64,000 nt of DNA from Platerodrilus igneus. Taxonomy: Eukaryota > Arthropoda > Insecta > Coleoptera > Lycidae. The notes under the pieces were generated by a model, which was not told where the DNA came from, searched no databases, and saw nothing but the letters and a program-made list of their open reading frames with translations. The position numbers were made by a program, and so were the translations under genes. This document shows positions 1 through 9,959 of the stretch, piece after piece (position 1 is the first letter of the stretch; each line of letters begins with the position of its first letter). The stretch is from NCBI GenBank assembly GCA_036346225.1, contig JARFIW010001104.1, positions 3,808,001 to 3,872,000 on the forward strand, read 5' to 3'.

Positions 1-281
1 ATACTTACAAGTCACTCAACTCCACTTTCAGAAATCACAGAGCTTATACAGTTTTGCTTGAGCGTAAGTAGAGGGAACACTTTACCTAAACTTGAGTCGA
101 ATCTGAGGGAGCATTCTGTTCCCCTTAAGTGACACTTCGCCACATATTTTTGTTCATTACAGTTAAAATGGATGGCGATTTTTGGAAATTTGTTCAACAT
201 ATTGTAGATGGTAACAATTATCTACCAATTCCAAGGTAAGTGTGATATAATTCTTTCAATGATCATAACCTCAAATATTTT

Positions 282-660
282 GTGGAAGCATTAAAATTTT
301 ACATGGTATGTCAGACAACTACTTGTCGCATTGTTAAAACGATTTCAGAGGTTCTGTCTGGAAATTTGGGTCATTATATAAAATTTCCACATGGTCTTAG
401 CACTATAGGTATGGTTCGACAGCAATTCTTTCAACTTGCAAGATTTTCTGGTGTTATTGGTTGTTTAAATTGAACACACATAGAAATAAGAAGTCTTGGA
501 GGCCCTACAGCTGAAGTTTATCGAAATCGCAAAAGTTGGATGTCCATAAATGTTCAAGTTGTGGCAGGTCCTAATGCAGAAATTTCCGATATTGTAATTA
601 GATGGCCTGGATCAACACATGACAGTCGAATTTTTAACAGTAGCTCATTAAAACTTTGAT
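282..660 (+). pseudogene. PIF/Harbinger (HARBI1-like) transposase, central part
   Basis: HARBI1-like proteins are the DDE nucleases of PIF/Harbinger DNA transposons. The frame shows the family hallmarks: a G-V-I-G-C stretch near 450-470, then T-H-I-E-I-R, A-E-V-Y-R-N-R-K, and the signature RWPGSTHDSRIF near 601-637, which carries a catalytic aspartate. The frame is broken by a TGA at about 471-473, where the family normally has glycine, and by another TGA near 656. There is no credible start at 282 (a GTG); the N-terminus is missing. The coding sequence stops at about 660, where a MULE begins shortly after, and resumes near 3165 with the next part of the same protein. It is therefore a decayed copy split by a later insertion. 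Confidence 0.85.
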
Positions 661-689
661 TTAAAAAACACGGCATACAATTAATCGAC

Positions 690-760
690 CAATAAATTTA
701 GTAAATGCTGCCAATTAATTGAATTATTTCCACCATTAGTACATATCCCAAAAAAAGTTG
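690..760. repeat. Left TIR of the MULE
   Basis: Starts CAATAAATTTAGTAAAT and shares an AATTATTT..CCATTAGTAC block with the reverse complement of the right end at about 3085-3151. The match is imperfect. Confidence 0.7.
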
Positions 761-1256
761 TTTTTTTGCCAATAAATATAGTAATAGCTCCAATATAATT
801 AGTAATTGATAAACATGGTTTAATTGTGTTAATTTACTACAAAATTGAAGTCATAGGTTTAGAAAAAATCACAAAAGAATAATCATAACAAAAAAAATCA
901 AGCAAATATCCCAAGTTCACTGTAAAGACAGGGCATTGCCAAGTTTTGCAGGCCTTTCGGGACCTCTTTTCGCGTTTAGTGAGATAGCCTTAGCCTCCAT
1001 TGGAGGTGAGTAATCAGAGTTGATTATAGCAATGCAAACTAAATGTTTGCACACGTAGGACTTGTAAAACTCAGGGCAACTACAGTGCGATTCTTTGAGC
1101 CATTCTCCACCACTGTTATATGTGACAATCCATATGCGGTCCAGGTGACCTTTGACGAATGTGTCAAAGGAACGATAGCGCAGCTACTTGGTGTTTGCAA
1201 GAAACTTATTCAGTTCGGTATCTGTAATAGCTTTCCGATTGGTGGTAGTAGAGAGG

Positions 1257-2809
1257 TTAGATGGAAAAATAGTAAATAGTTTGCTGATGTTGTTTTTGCT
1301 GAACATGTTTCATGTAAAGTTGTGAATATTGCCATGAGTTTGTTGATAGCTTTATATTGATTGGAGGAACTTCTGCAAAGGCCACCGAATGACCGTACAC
1401 CAAATTCCTTTGGTTGGACCAACTTTTGAGCAATTTGCCAACCATGCCAACAAACTTGGCGAGAGGAAGCTTGCGTCGGTTCGTGCCTCTAGGCCCCTTC
1501 AAGTGTCGGTTTGTCGCTTCTAAGTGGTTATTTGTTTTTGGGTAGCCGACAGCATAACCTTCATACCAGGTATTCCGCTCCTCCACGTAGTTTGCGCAAA
1601 AGTAGTCCAAAAATTAATGAATTTCTTGATTTTCGGTTTCATTTTTCCATTTATCAACAAACAATTTTGAACCAAATGAAAATTCTTTTTCTGATCGGCA
1701 CCGTTGCAAATCTTGAATATCCTTTATCACCTCCTTTGTCTTGGGATAGGTAAGAGATTTTGAGTGTTCTTTTACATTTTTCATAACGTGAAAAAAGCAC
1801 ATAATACGTTTGAAATCATGTCCAAACACAGCAGTAAAACCATTTGTGATTGCAGGGGCACAGTCGCCAAGTAGAACGGTTGGATTAAATTGAGGGTTTG
1901 CTTTCTTCAAAGTAGAAAAAGTAAATTCGTAGTCTGCTGAGGCTTCATTGGTAACTAAGGCCATCCCAAATGGGTGGAAAATCTTTTGCTTATCAACACT
2001 TCCAACCACAATTGCAGGCCACTCTTCCAAGTTCAACTTGTATGTAGCGTCGATGGCTACCAGGTCGGTAAATTGCATTAACGAAAGTAGCCGTTTGGTA
2101 GACCACAAGATGCCCACCTTCCAAGTAGAGTAGTCAATGTTATAAGCCACCACATACGGTTCGTCATCATCCTCTGGGATAGGTAACATTGGCTGAATGT
2201 AGGCTTCAAGCTCACCAAGTGTAGTGATTTGCTTGTTCTGTGCTGCCCGATAAAGTTTCAGATGATTAGTAAGTTGGAAATAGTCAGGTAGATTAATATT
2301 CTAAAATGATTAAAAAATTATGACTAGCACGAATATTCTTACTGATAATAAATACCTTGTCAATTAAAGCGTCAATTATTTGTTGTGGTTTGTCGACACC
2401 CATATCGTGCAGTGTGAATTACCTCTTCAGGTATGCCACGTGGATCTTTTGCTTTATGGCTATGAGGTAGATCAGTTTTGAACACCAAGCAAACATCATC
2501 ATCATCAGGACAGGAGATGTAGGCACGAAAATCACATTGTTTGACAGTATTACAAAAGAAGTAATACTTCTCGCCGCGAGACATCTTGGCACGTTTATGA
2601 CCGTTGCTGCCATGGTAGCCAATTCCACCAAAAGTCTTGATAAACTCAATAACACTATCATAATTTTCAAAAGACTTGATAAACTTGTACGAAAAGTTTT
2701 TTGCCCTCCTTTTCTTCGGTAGCTTCTCTGGAGATCTATTTTCGATGCTTTCGTCATCATTGAATGTTACAGGTTGGGATGGAACAGTTGCCAAATGAGA
2801 TAAATCCAT
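1257..2809 (-). pseudogene. MULE transposase (broken, one intron)
   Basis: Cut-and-paste transposase of the Mutator-like superfamily. The natural start is probably the ATG at 2809; longer upstream frames look spurious. Exon 1 (2809-2356) encodes an N-terminal DNA-binding region of FLYWCH/WRKY-like character, with spaced Cys residues (F-F-C-N-T-V-K-Q-C) and a later H-S-H. A GT-AG intron of 55 bp fits 2355-2301. Exon 2 holds the DDE core: V-A-I-D-A-T-Y-K (catalytic Asp), V-L-L-G-D-C-A (second Asp), the C-F-F-H-V-M-K-N motif, and N-N-H-L-E-A-T-N (catalytic Glu). Breaks: a frameshift near 2395-2410, close to the exon 1 end, and an in-frame TAA at 1614-1616. All three acidic residues are still visible. 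Confidence 0.85.
2301..2355 (-). other. Intron in the MULE transposase
   Basis: On the minus strand the coding sequence ...GACAAG is followed by GTATTTATTATC and ends ...TTTTTTAATCATTTTAG before AATATTAATC. Splicing joins two coding stretches that fit one transposase. The short length and AT-richness are typical of insect introns. Confidence 0.7.
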
Positions 2810-3164
2810 GCTGTAGGTGATAATGATGGTAAAAACACAAAAGAGGAGAATGAAGAAAATATGAATGACAGCAGTGCAGACAGAATGACAGCAAATGTAG
2901 ACAGCAGACAATTTGTATGACAGTAAATAAAGCGGCTATATTAACACAAGCAGCCTAAATTGAGCTATTTTAGCATATTTTGGATAATTCAGATAAAAAA
3001 CAAATTTTTTACTGGAATAAGTACTAGATTATTTGCATAAATTCAATTTTGATAACATTACTAATTATTTGGGGAAAAATTTCAATTTACTTGGGAAAAG
3101 TACTAATGGGAAAATAATTAAATTTATTGGTATGATTTACTAAATTTATTGAGCCCAAAACCTT

Positions 3165-3285
3165 ATTGTCGAATAACACCGACTTCACGGTATATTACTA
3201 GGCGACAGTGGATATCCAAAATTTGCATATTTAAGGCCGCTTTTATTGCCAGGCACTTTGCAAATTAGAAAGCTTTTTGTAATGT
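3165..3285 (+). pseudogene. HARBI1-like transposase, continuation after the MULE
   Basis: Reads H-G-I-L-L-G-D-S-G-Y-P, the second DDE aspartate motif of HARBI1, followed by Y-L-R-P-L-L-L-P. It continues in the order expected from the segment ending at 660. Stops appear after about 3275 and the remaining C-terminus is not clearly recoverable, although a weak V-E-x-x-x-G motif may survive near 3290. Confidence 0.8.
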
Positions 3286-3289
3286 AGGT

Positions 3290-3914
3290 TGAATAATTGC
3301 AATTAGGCTGTATTGTAAATATTTAGAATTAAAATTTGATACCAAATTACTAAACATAAAACGTTGTATAAGAATTAGTGGACTGTAATCTTTTGAGGGT
3401 TAGAGGTAGAAGAAAATAAATGCAATTTATGTTTACGGTAAAAGTCACTCACCAAATCTGTAGCACTTGTTGTTCTAGCTAGAGCGTTGGATGCATCACT
3501 GGAACAGGTAGATCGGCATTGTCTGTGTATAACACTAACCCATATCACATAAGGGGTTGGATAAAGTAAGAATGAGGAAAATAATAAGAGGATTTGAGAG
3601 AGTGCAACTAAGTTTGTTGTATCCTCGCGCACGTCCCGTACAACAGTCATTAGAGGCACGATAATATCGGGTCGCTTCGCGAGTATTCGTTTTAAACTGA
3701 GAGCGGCGCGAACATACCGCCCACCTAAAATTGGGGAAATTTTATGGACGCGAAAGAACAGAGAGAACATAATAACAGAGGGAGTGAAAATAGCAGGGCA
3801 TTTCCTCCCAGCTAGGAACGGTTATCCCGCCGATACTCGGGTTACAAGAGGGTCGAGAGAACTACAAAATAAATTAAATTCAAAAATTAAAAGAAAATGA
3901 AAAAATAGAATTTA
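3290..3914 (-). other. BEL/Pao 3' flank, possible 3' LTR region
   Basis: No gene is recognised. The stretch lies directly downstream of the BEL pol stop on the minus strand, where the polypurine tract and 3' LTR should lie. A 131-codon open frame at 3375-3770 shows no known domain. No second copy of this sequence is present upstream of pol, so LTR identity cannot be confirmed from the window. Confidence 0.35.
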
Positions 3915-5163
3915 CTAAATAGGGAGAGGGAGGAGTTTGTTTACCGGACGAATAAAAGTACCGCTAGTTGTTCTAATAGAAGCCACGCGCACGATGCCAT
4001 CACGGCTTGGAAATAATTTTTTAACCCGGTCAAGAGGCCAAGCTAAAGGGGTGGTGTTAATTCCAGTAATATAAACTAAGTCTCCGCTATTTAAATTATT
4101 TAAATGACGATTCCATCTATTTCGTTGAGTGAGAGTGTAAATACTCCTTTGACCAGCGTCGCCAAAATATTTGAGTGAACTGGCAAAGACGATGCCAACG
4201 GGACTGTAAGTCAAGAGATTCATCTAATATTACCTCAGGGAGACTTAAAATTGGACCGCCAATTAAAAAATGGCCAGGAGTGAGATAATCAATCTCGTCA
4301 TTCGGATCCGAAGAAGGGAGGCATAAAGGCCGACTATTGAGAACAGCTTCTGTGCGAGTAAACATTGTAGCAAGTTCCTCGAAACTTTGAGGTTGCTTTC
4401 CGAGCGTACGGGTCAAGAGCAGTTTAGCCGATTTTACCCCCGACTCCCACATGCCTCCAAAATTTGGGGTATGACGTGACGAGAGGCAAGGGTAGACAAT
4501 AACTCTTCCTGGTGGTCCTTTAAAAATTGAATATCTTCTTGTATTAAACGTGACGCTCCTAAGAAATTTCTGCCACAATCGGAATAAACAGAGTGAGGAA
4601 GACCGCGGCGAGAAACGAAGCGGGTGAAACATGCCATAAATGCATCGGTGGAAAGCTTGGATACAAGCTCTAAGTGAACAGCTTTTGTGGATAAACAAAT
4701 ATAAATACATAAGTAAGCTTTGAAAATAGCTGCATTACGACGAGGGGAAGATGTTATCGGAAAAGAAACCGCAAAGTCAACACCGACATGAGTAAATGCT
4801 CGGGTTATACGTACGCGAGCGGGAGGTAAATCTGCCATTATAGATTGAGGAGGTTTCGCACGGTACACATTTGTGAATGCGTTGCCTTACCAAAGATCTA
4901 GAACCCATAATCCAATATTGTCTGGAAATGAGAGCTTGTGTCGTAGAGGGGCCAGAGTGTAAAGATAACAGGTGATAATGATCACAAACTAGAAGTGATA
5001 AATGGGCCGACTTGGGTAATAACAAGAGATGTTTACTTCTATAAGCCAGTAAAGAATGTCGAAGGCGACCGCCTACCCTAACAAGACCATGAGGGTCGAG
5101 AAACGGAGATAATTTACGCAAGTACCGAGGTAAGGGTTGATTATTTTTTAATAATTTAATTTC
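3915..5163 (-). pseudogene. BEL/Pao pol: C-terminal RNase H spacer and integrase
   Basis: Integrase part of a BEL/Pao retrotransposon polyprotein. In order on the minus strand: a linker ending L-S-P-F-L-D-P-H-G-L and V-G-G-R-L (typical of BEL), an HHCC-like zinc region with I-H-K-C-V-P-C, then the catalytic core residues in H-V-G-V-D-F-A, Y-S-D-C-G-R-N-F and W-E-S-G-V-K. A C-terminal domain follows with G-D-L-V, D-R-V-K-K-L-F-P and R-P-V-N-K-L. The reading frame changes at least three times (near 4850, 4450-4700 and 4200), so it is not translatable as one protein. The upstream part continues at 5948 beyond an inserted LTR. Confidence 0.9.
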
Positions 5164-5167
5164 AGAG

Positions 5168-5947
5168 TGTTACGTGCCAAGGGTCACTTAAACATGTTTT
5201 TAGGTTAGTTTTTTGATATACGGGAGTTCGCGCCATATTTTCAAATACGCGGGACGCGGGAACTTTTAAATAGACTAAGCGTGTGCTTCCGTACGTCAGA
5301 GTAGTGAGCTTGCGCAGTGAGTGTATCCCTAGAGGGTTAGAGGAATACTAGACAATGGGGTGGGAGAGTTCTCCGCTTCTCTCGCGAGAACGTGGCTTTT
5401 TGCCTTTGTTTGTGAAGTGAAGTAGACGTTTCTTTTTTGTGACGTATCGTTATCGTATCTATGTAGATTTCCTTGCTTGCTTAACTTTTGTCTGTCATAC
5501 CTTGTACCTTTTTCCATCATTCCCTACATAGGTAAGAATTTGCCGCCACCTGGGACTACCGAACTTCATGCCTGAGGATGACCTCATGTCCATCTTAGCT
5601 GGCCGGAGCTGATTCGTACGCATTTGGTAGCGTCAACGTGTCATCTCTAATTCCTCCGGGAGGAGCCCCGACTGGAGTGGTTAGAGGCCTACCCGAGTGC
5701 AACTTCGGGCGAAGGCAGGATATCTGATGTAAGTAATCCTTTACTTAATTTGCATGCCTTATTCTTGTGTTAAAAATTGAGTGAATTTACGTCGTATTAC
5801 GCAATATCTGACACGTATTGGTAGTTGACCTCGCCCAAATCTGTATAAGAGTTCGCGCTACCAACTGCTGATAGTGTCTATTACACCACGCTACCGGTGT
5901 TGCATTTATCGAACTTTTAATTTTAACTACCGTTTTCAAATATAAGA
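5168..5947 (+). mobile_element. LTR-like insertion (solo LTR) in BEL pol
   Basis: The pol frame stops making sense at 5948 and resumes at 5163. The intervening 780 bp begin TGTTACGTGCC on the plus strand and end CAAATATAAGA. They are flanked by the direct repeat AGAG (5164-5167 and 5948-5951). Removing the insert with one AGAG leaves the pol frame open across the join. The size, the TG start and the short target duplication fit a solo LTR, but the end is GA rather than the usual CA and no internal copy is in the window. A 63-codon frame at 5329-5520 inside it has no recognisable content. Confidence 0.65.
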
Positions 5948-7384
5948 AGAGCCGAAGTATTGCTGTTGAATGAGTTTAACACATGCTTCTAAAGCAGATT
6001 GCAGTTCATCTACAGAAACTGGACCGAGTAATTTCTTTTGAGAATGTCGCCAATTATTAATGAAGCGGTATATATATACCAGCCTATATTGGAGCCTGCT
6101 GAGAGAGGAGAATGTACTGATGAATTCAGAAAAGTCACATGTAGCGGTTGCCAACATAGTAGCGGAGAGTTTTATTTCAGGAATTTGCTCAATAGGCAGG
6201 GACGGATTATTTCTATTAGCAGAAAAATATAAATCGTAATCGTTGATGGGGCCATGCCACCATAAACTACTACGAATTAGTTGTGAGGGGGATAGACCGC
6301 GAGATAAAATGTCAGCTGGGTTAAAAGTACCCGGAATGTGGTTCCATTGTGACAAATTAGTGTGTTCAAGTATGCGGTTAACCCGATTTGCCACGAAACT
6401 ATTAAGTAAATGCGTAGAAGTTTTTAGCCAAGTCAAAACAACTTGAGAGTCAGAGTATAATTTTATCCCTTCCAAAGGATAATCAAAGGAATTTGAGGTG
6501 ATCGAGTAAATAAGTTGAGAGAGCAACAGAGCGGCAGAGAGCTCCAAGCGAGGTATGGTAAGAAATTTTAGAGGTGCAACCTTGCTTTTGGGCTGCAATA
6601 AATTGCATGAAATGTAGGTTCCACAAGTTAAATGCAGATAGACGCATGCGCTATACCCCTTTTCGCTAGCGTCACAAAACCCTAGCAGATGGTAAGTAGC
6701 ATTAGGTTGGTATAGTCTACGCGGAATTTCAATTTGAGACAGAATAGAAAATTGATTACAGAAGCTTTTCCATTCACAACACCAAATATCATCCGGGGTG
6801 TCATCCCAGTCGAGATGTTGCAACCAAAGCCGGTGTAGAAAACATATAACTACAAAAATAACAGGTGATAACCATCCTAGTGGATCAAAGATACGTGCCA
6901 TATATGAAAGAACATTTCGTTTAGTAAAAGGTCCTTCGAAAGGAAGGATGTGATAGTGGAATATATCTAGAGCAGGGTTCCATACTAATCCCAAATTTTT
7001 TATACCACTAACATTAGTAGCGATAATTAATGAGGTTTCTAAATCAGTTTTGTCAAAATCCTTGAGAACTTCAGTCGAGTTGCTAGACCATTTACGAAGT
7101 TGAAATTTACCCAGAGATAAGAGGTTTTTTAGTTCAGTTTGGAGTTGCTTGGCGGCTTCAATAGAGTGTGCGCCAGAAATTATGTCGTCCATATATGTAT
7201 GGTTCAATATAGCACGAGATGCCATAGGATTTCTGAAGTAGATGTAAGGTATAACATTTAAATTACGTGACTTAGACCACCGTGTCATGCAATTAAAATA
7301 CATGCAAGTGGTAAACTTTCCAAAATAACAAGTGATAATACGCTTGGCCTCGCCTAGCACGTGAAGCCAACAAATCACAAACAA
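5948..7384 (-). pseudogene. BEL/Pao pol: reverse transcriptase and RNase H
   Basis: Minus-strand frame of about 480 codons. Residues 64-67 are Y-M-D-D, the reverse transcriptase active site in the BEL context N-H-T-Y-M-D-D-I-I-S-G. It is followed by the thumb/connection region (A-R-I-F-D-P-L-G-W-L-S-P), a Pao-type RNase H segment (L-G-F-C-D-A-S-E-K-G and L-Y-S-D-S-Q-V-V-L-T-W-L) and N-P-A-D-I-L-S-R-G. The frame is open until the inserted LTR at 5947. The N-terminal 50 residues no longer resemble reverse transcriptase and the first half of the RT domain, protease and gag are absent upstream, so this copy is 5' truncated or decayed at about 7385. Confidence 0.9.
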
Positions 7385-8048
7385 AAGGGGGACGATCCTA
7401 TAAATATCTTGAAAATTGAATATCGAGTGAGTATACTTTGAAACTGGGCAGTTACTATTGATCCAATTGACAGAGTATTTTACATTTAAAGTATTTGTCT
7501 ACAGTAAGTTTATAATCCAGGGCATTAGTTAACGATCTTTGAAAAATTTTAGTTCCTGTTTTCACAAGGTGGTATTATATTTTTTTGTTGGTAACATGCT
7601 TTTTCAAAGGCCTATGTTAAAATGTACCAAAAGATTCTATCAAATTCGCTCAATATTTTTTCTTCTTTTATGAGATTTTAATCCACTATCTTCAGTAAAT
7701 AAATAGTGCGCTGTTTTTCTTTCCAAAATTCTAGTTATGTTTTCTCAATTCAATTTAGCCTTCTGTGTGATCTGCTTATATTATGTTTTGCATCACCTTC
7801 TTTGCTTAATCTACCTTTTTGGGTTCTGTTCATCGTCTACCTGTTATCTTTAGGAGACACTTTTTATCGCTCGTAACGCTTCTTCAAATTCTTCTTTTAA
7901 GGTTGTAGGTAGCATCGCTATCTATACAGCATGTTCTTCCATTGGCATTACTTTGCGTTCTTCTATTTTATGGAACTGCTTTCATTGCAAATTCTCCTAA
8001 TTTTGCCCTCTCTTTCTTTTCCCTTCCTTCTCACCGCCGACTTTTATT
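7385..8048. other. Unannotated AT-rich stretch
   Basis: I see no gene, repeat unit or RNA here. Short open frames (for example 7942-8130) have no recognisable protein content. The sequence is T-rich on the plus strand between 7680 and 8050. Confidence 0.5.
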
Positions 8049-8058
8049 GGTTTCTTTG

Positions 8059-8351
8059 ACCTTACATGTGATTTTCCAATGCTCCAGCCGAAGGTACTTC
8101 ATTGGCCAGGAAGCGAGTTTTTTTTGTTAACCTGGAAAATTTGAAATTTTGCGGAACCCTTGCTGTTCCAAGCAAGGTAGGGATCTTTAACGTACGTGAC
8201 AACATTCACACACGGGACCTCCATCTTACCTCTCATCCAAACGAGGACGTATTTTTGTGAAAAATGCTCGCCTAACGTATTTCGAGCGGATTCGAACCCG
8301 GGACCATTGGGCGTAGTAGTCACACACATACCACTACGCCACGGAGCCGCC
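8059..8351 (-). mobile_element. tRNA-derived SINE, copy 1
   Basis: The minus strand starts GGCGGCTCCGTGGCGTAGT, which contains a tRNA-like A box (TGGCGTAGTGGT). About 45 bp later comes a B box (GGGTTCGAATCC), so the head resembles a tRNA with an internal RNA polymerase III promoter. A body of about 220 bp follows and ends ATCACATGTAAGG. The copy is flanked by GGTTTCTTTG at 8049-8058 and 8352-8361, a 10-bp target-site duplication. It aligns throughout with the plus-strand copy at 51515-51811. It has no protein-coding capacity and would depend on a LINE for mobility. Confidence 0.88.
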
Positions 8352-8361
8352 GGTTTCTTTG

Positions 8362-9125
8362 GCCGCTGCACTAGACTCCTATTTTGTAGATTTGTGATAT
8401 TGGATTTTTCATTTTTTTGATTTATTGATTTTTCAATAGGCTTTTTTAGATAATCCGCGTGCGCAAAAATGCAAATGACTAAACATTTTACTTTCAGAAG
8501 TCGCCTTCGTACAATTGTTCCAATTTGAAAAATTCCTTCCCTTCTCCATTTGTTCTTGTTCACGGCTGCATGTTGGAAAATTGTAATTTTCATAACTGAC
8601 AGTTGATCTATTATTTGTAACGTACGGACATGTTCAGACCAAGATTTGGTAGAGCTCAAGTTTAGTTATTAATTAATTATTGAGGACAAGGCTTAGATAA
8701 CACAAGTCGAAAATCTTCTTATATTTAATGGTCTTAATTCAACAGCTTTGAATGAGTCATACTGTAAGAGCATGACACCAAATATACTTCTAGCTAACTG
8801 ACCGATAAAAACGCAACAAATAGCATACACACATAAAACACCCCTCAATAAATATTAGACTCGCTCAACACACTCGAATTCAAATAAAACCGTTGGAAGT
8901 ACAACACAAACGAATCTCAGTATACAAGGTGCTCCAAAAGTTACAGCAAATCAATTCACTTTGTTCTCTCTTTAGGAATGCCACCAAACTTCTTAGAGGG
9001 ATTTAAAAATATTGCAAGACGGAAATCACCCAACTGCTCGTATACTAAGAGCTTTTCTTCAGATTATCTTGTTGTGACCATCAAATCAAGTGGGATAAAA
9101 TAAAGTAAACTCTTGTATAACAACA
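8362..9125. other. Unannotated stretch
   Basis: No gene or repeat recognised. Open frames overlapping 8099-8659 run through the SINE and are not meaningful. Confidence 0.5.
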
Positions 9126-9229
9126 TTACGGAACGGATCTTTCCATAAAAAGCTTGAACAGATCCACTGACGAAACCATTACGGCTATATTACCACCTCC
9201 TAGAGCACGCGACGCCAACAAGCACACCA

Positions 9230-9319
9230 GGATTAGGAACATTCTGTCATCAGGCATCTCTAATTTGTACGCCGGGATTAGGAACCTTCTGCACTCAGAC
9301 ACCTCTAATTTCAACCAAT
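9230..9319. repeat. Two tandem 45-bp units
   Basis: GGATTAGGAAC..TTCTG starts at 9230 and again at 9275. The two 45-bp units share GGATTAGGAAC, TTCTG and CTCTAATTT at matching positions, with several differences. Confidence 0.6.
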
Positions 9320-9359
9320 CAAGGAAACTGCATATACTGAAGCGTTTATCACTAGTATA

Positions 9360-9959
9360 TGATCTCGTCCTTTCTAATTTGCCATTCAGAATGCTTTGCA
9401 ATCACAAACCGTACACGCATATGGTTTATCTCCAGTGTGTACGCTTACATGAACTTTTAGAGTGTCATTGAAAGATATTTTAAAGTCACAAACAACACAT
9501 GAAAATGGTATAACACAGGCATGTCTTTTCGTTAGTTATTTTTAGACTACCCATTTGGCATGTTTTGAAATCATCAACCAATATATAAATATGATTTATC
9601 ACCGGTATGTGTTCTCATATGTAATTTTAGAGCAACCATTTGAGATGCTTTGTATTTGTAAGCCACACATGAATATAGTTTATCATCTGTATGTATTTGC
9701 GTGTGTATTTTGGGTCTACCCATTTGAAGTATTTTGAAATTGCAAACCATACACAAATACGATGTTATCACTGGTATGTGTTCAGATATGAATTTTTGGA
9801 CTTCCCACTCGAGATGCTTTGAAAGTCGTATGTTTTGTTAGACTATTCATTTGGGATGCTTTGTATTTACAAACCCTATATAAAAATGAAATATCGTCAG
9901 TATTAATCCCCATGTGTACTTATAGCTTGTCCTTACGAGATGCTTTGAAATCACTTATA
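9360..9959 (-). pseudogene. Decayed C2H2 fingers downstream of the array
   Basis: The minus strand still shows the 84-bp finger periodicity (H-T-G-D-K and C-x2-C remnants, for example around 9590-9760) but with many stops and indels. It follows the stop codon at 9960 of the intact finger frame, so it represents former C-terminal fingers that are no longer translated in the same frame. Confidence 0.7.

Larger units (their letters stand above)
690..3151 (-). mobile_element. MULE DNA transposon with TIRs
   Basis: The left end (about 690-760) and the reverse complement of the right end (about 3085-3151) match imperfectly over some 70 bp. Both begin with CAATAAATTTAGTAAAT, and both contain an ATTAGTAC block about 50 bp further in. 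These behave as terminal inverted repeats. Between them lies a minus-strand Mutator-like transposase. The element sits inside the HARBI1 frame, whose two halves meet across it with almost no missing residues. Exact ends are uncertain by up to about 30 bp on each side, and I could not identify a clean 9-bp target duplication. Stretches 760-1256 and 2912-3084 are non-coding flanks within the element. Confidence 0.8.

Noticed and set aside
3375..3770. 131-codon minus-strand frame below BEL pol
   Set aside because: No recognisable domain and the position fits LTR sequence; kept only as possible 3' LTR region.
5329..5520. 63-codon frame inside the LTR-like insertion
   Set aside because: Short and without known features; LTRs often contain chance frames.
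8290..8351. tRNA gene
   Set aside because: The A and B boxes belong to a SINE head: the same sequence recurs at 51515 with a long shared tail and target duplications, and the cloverleaf is not complete.
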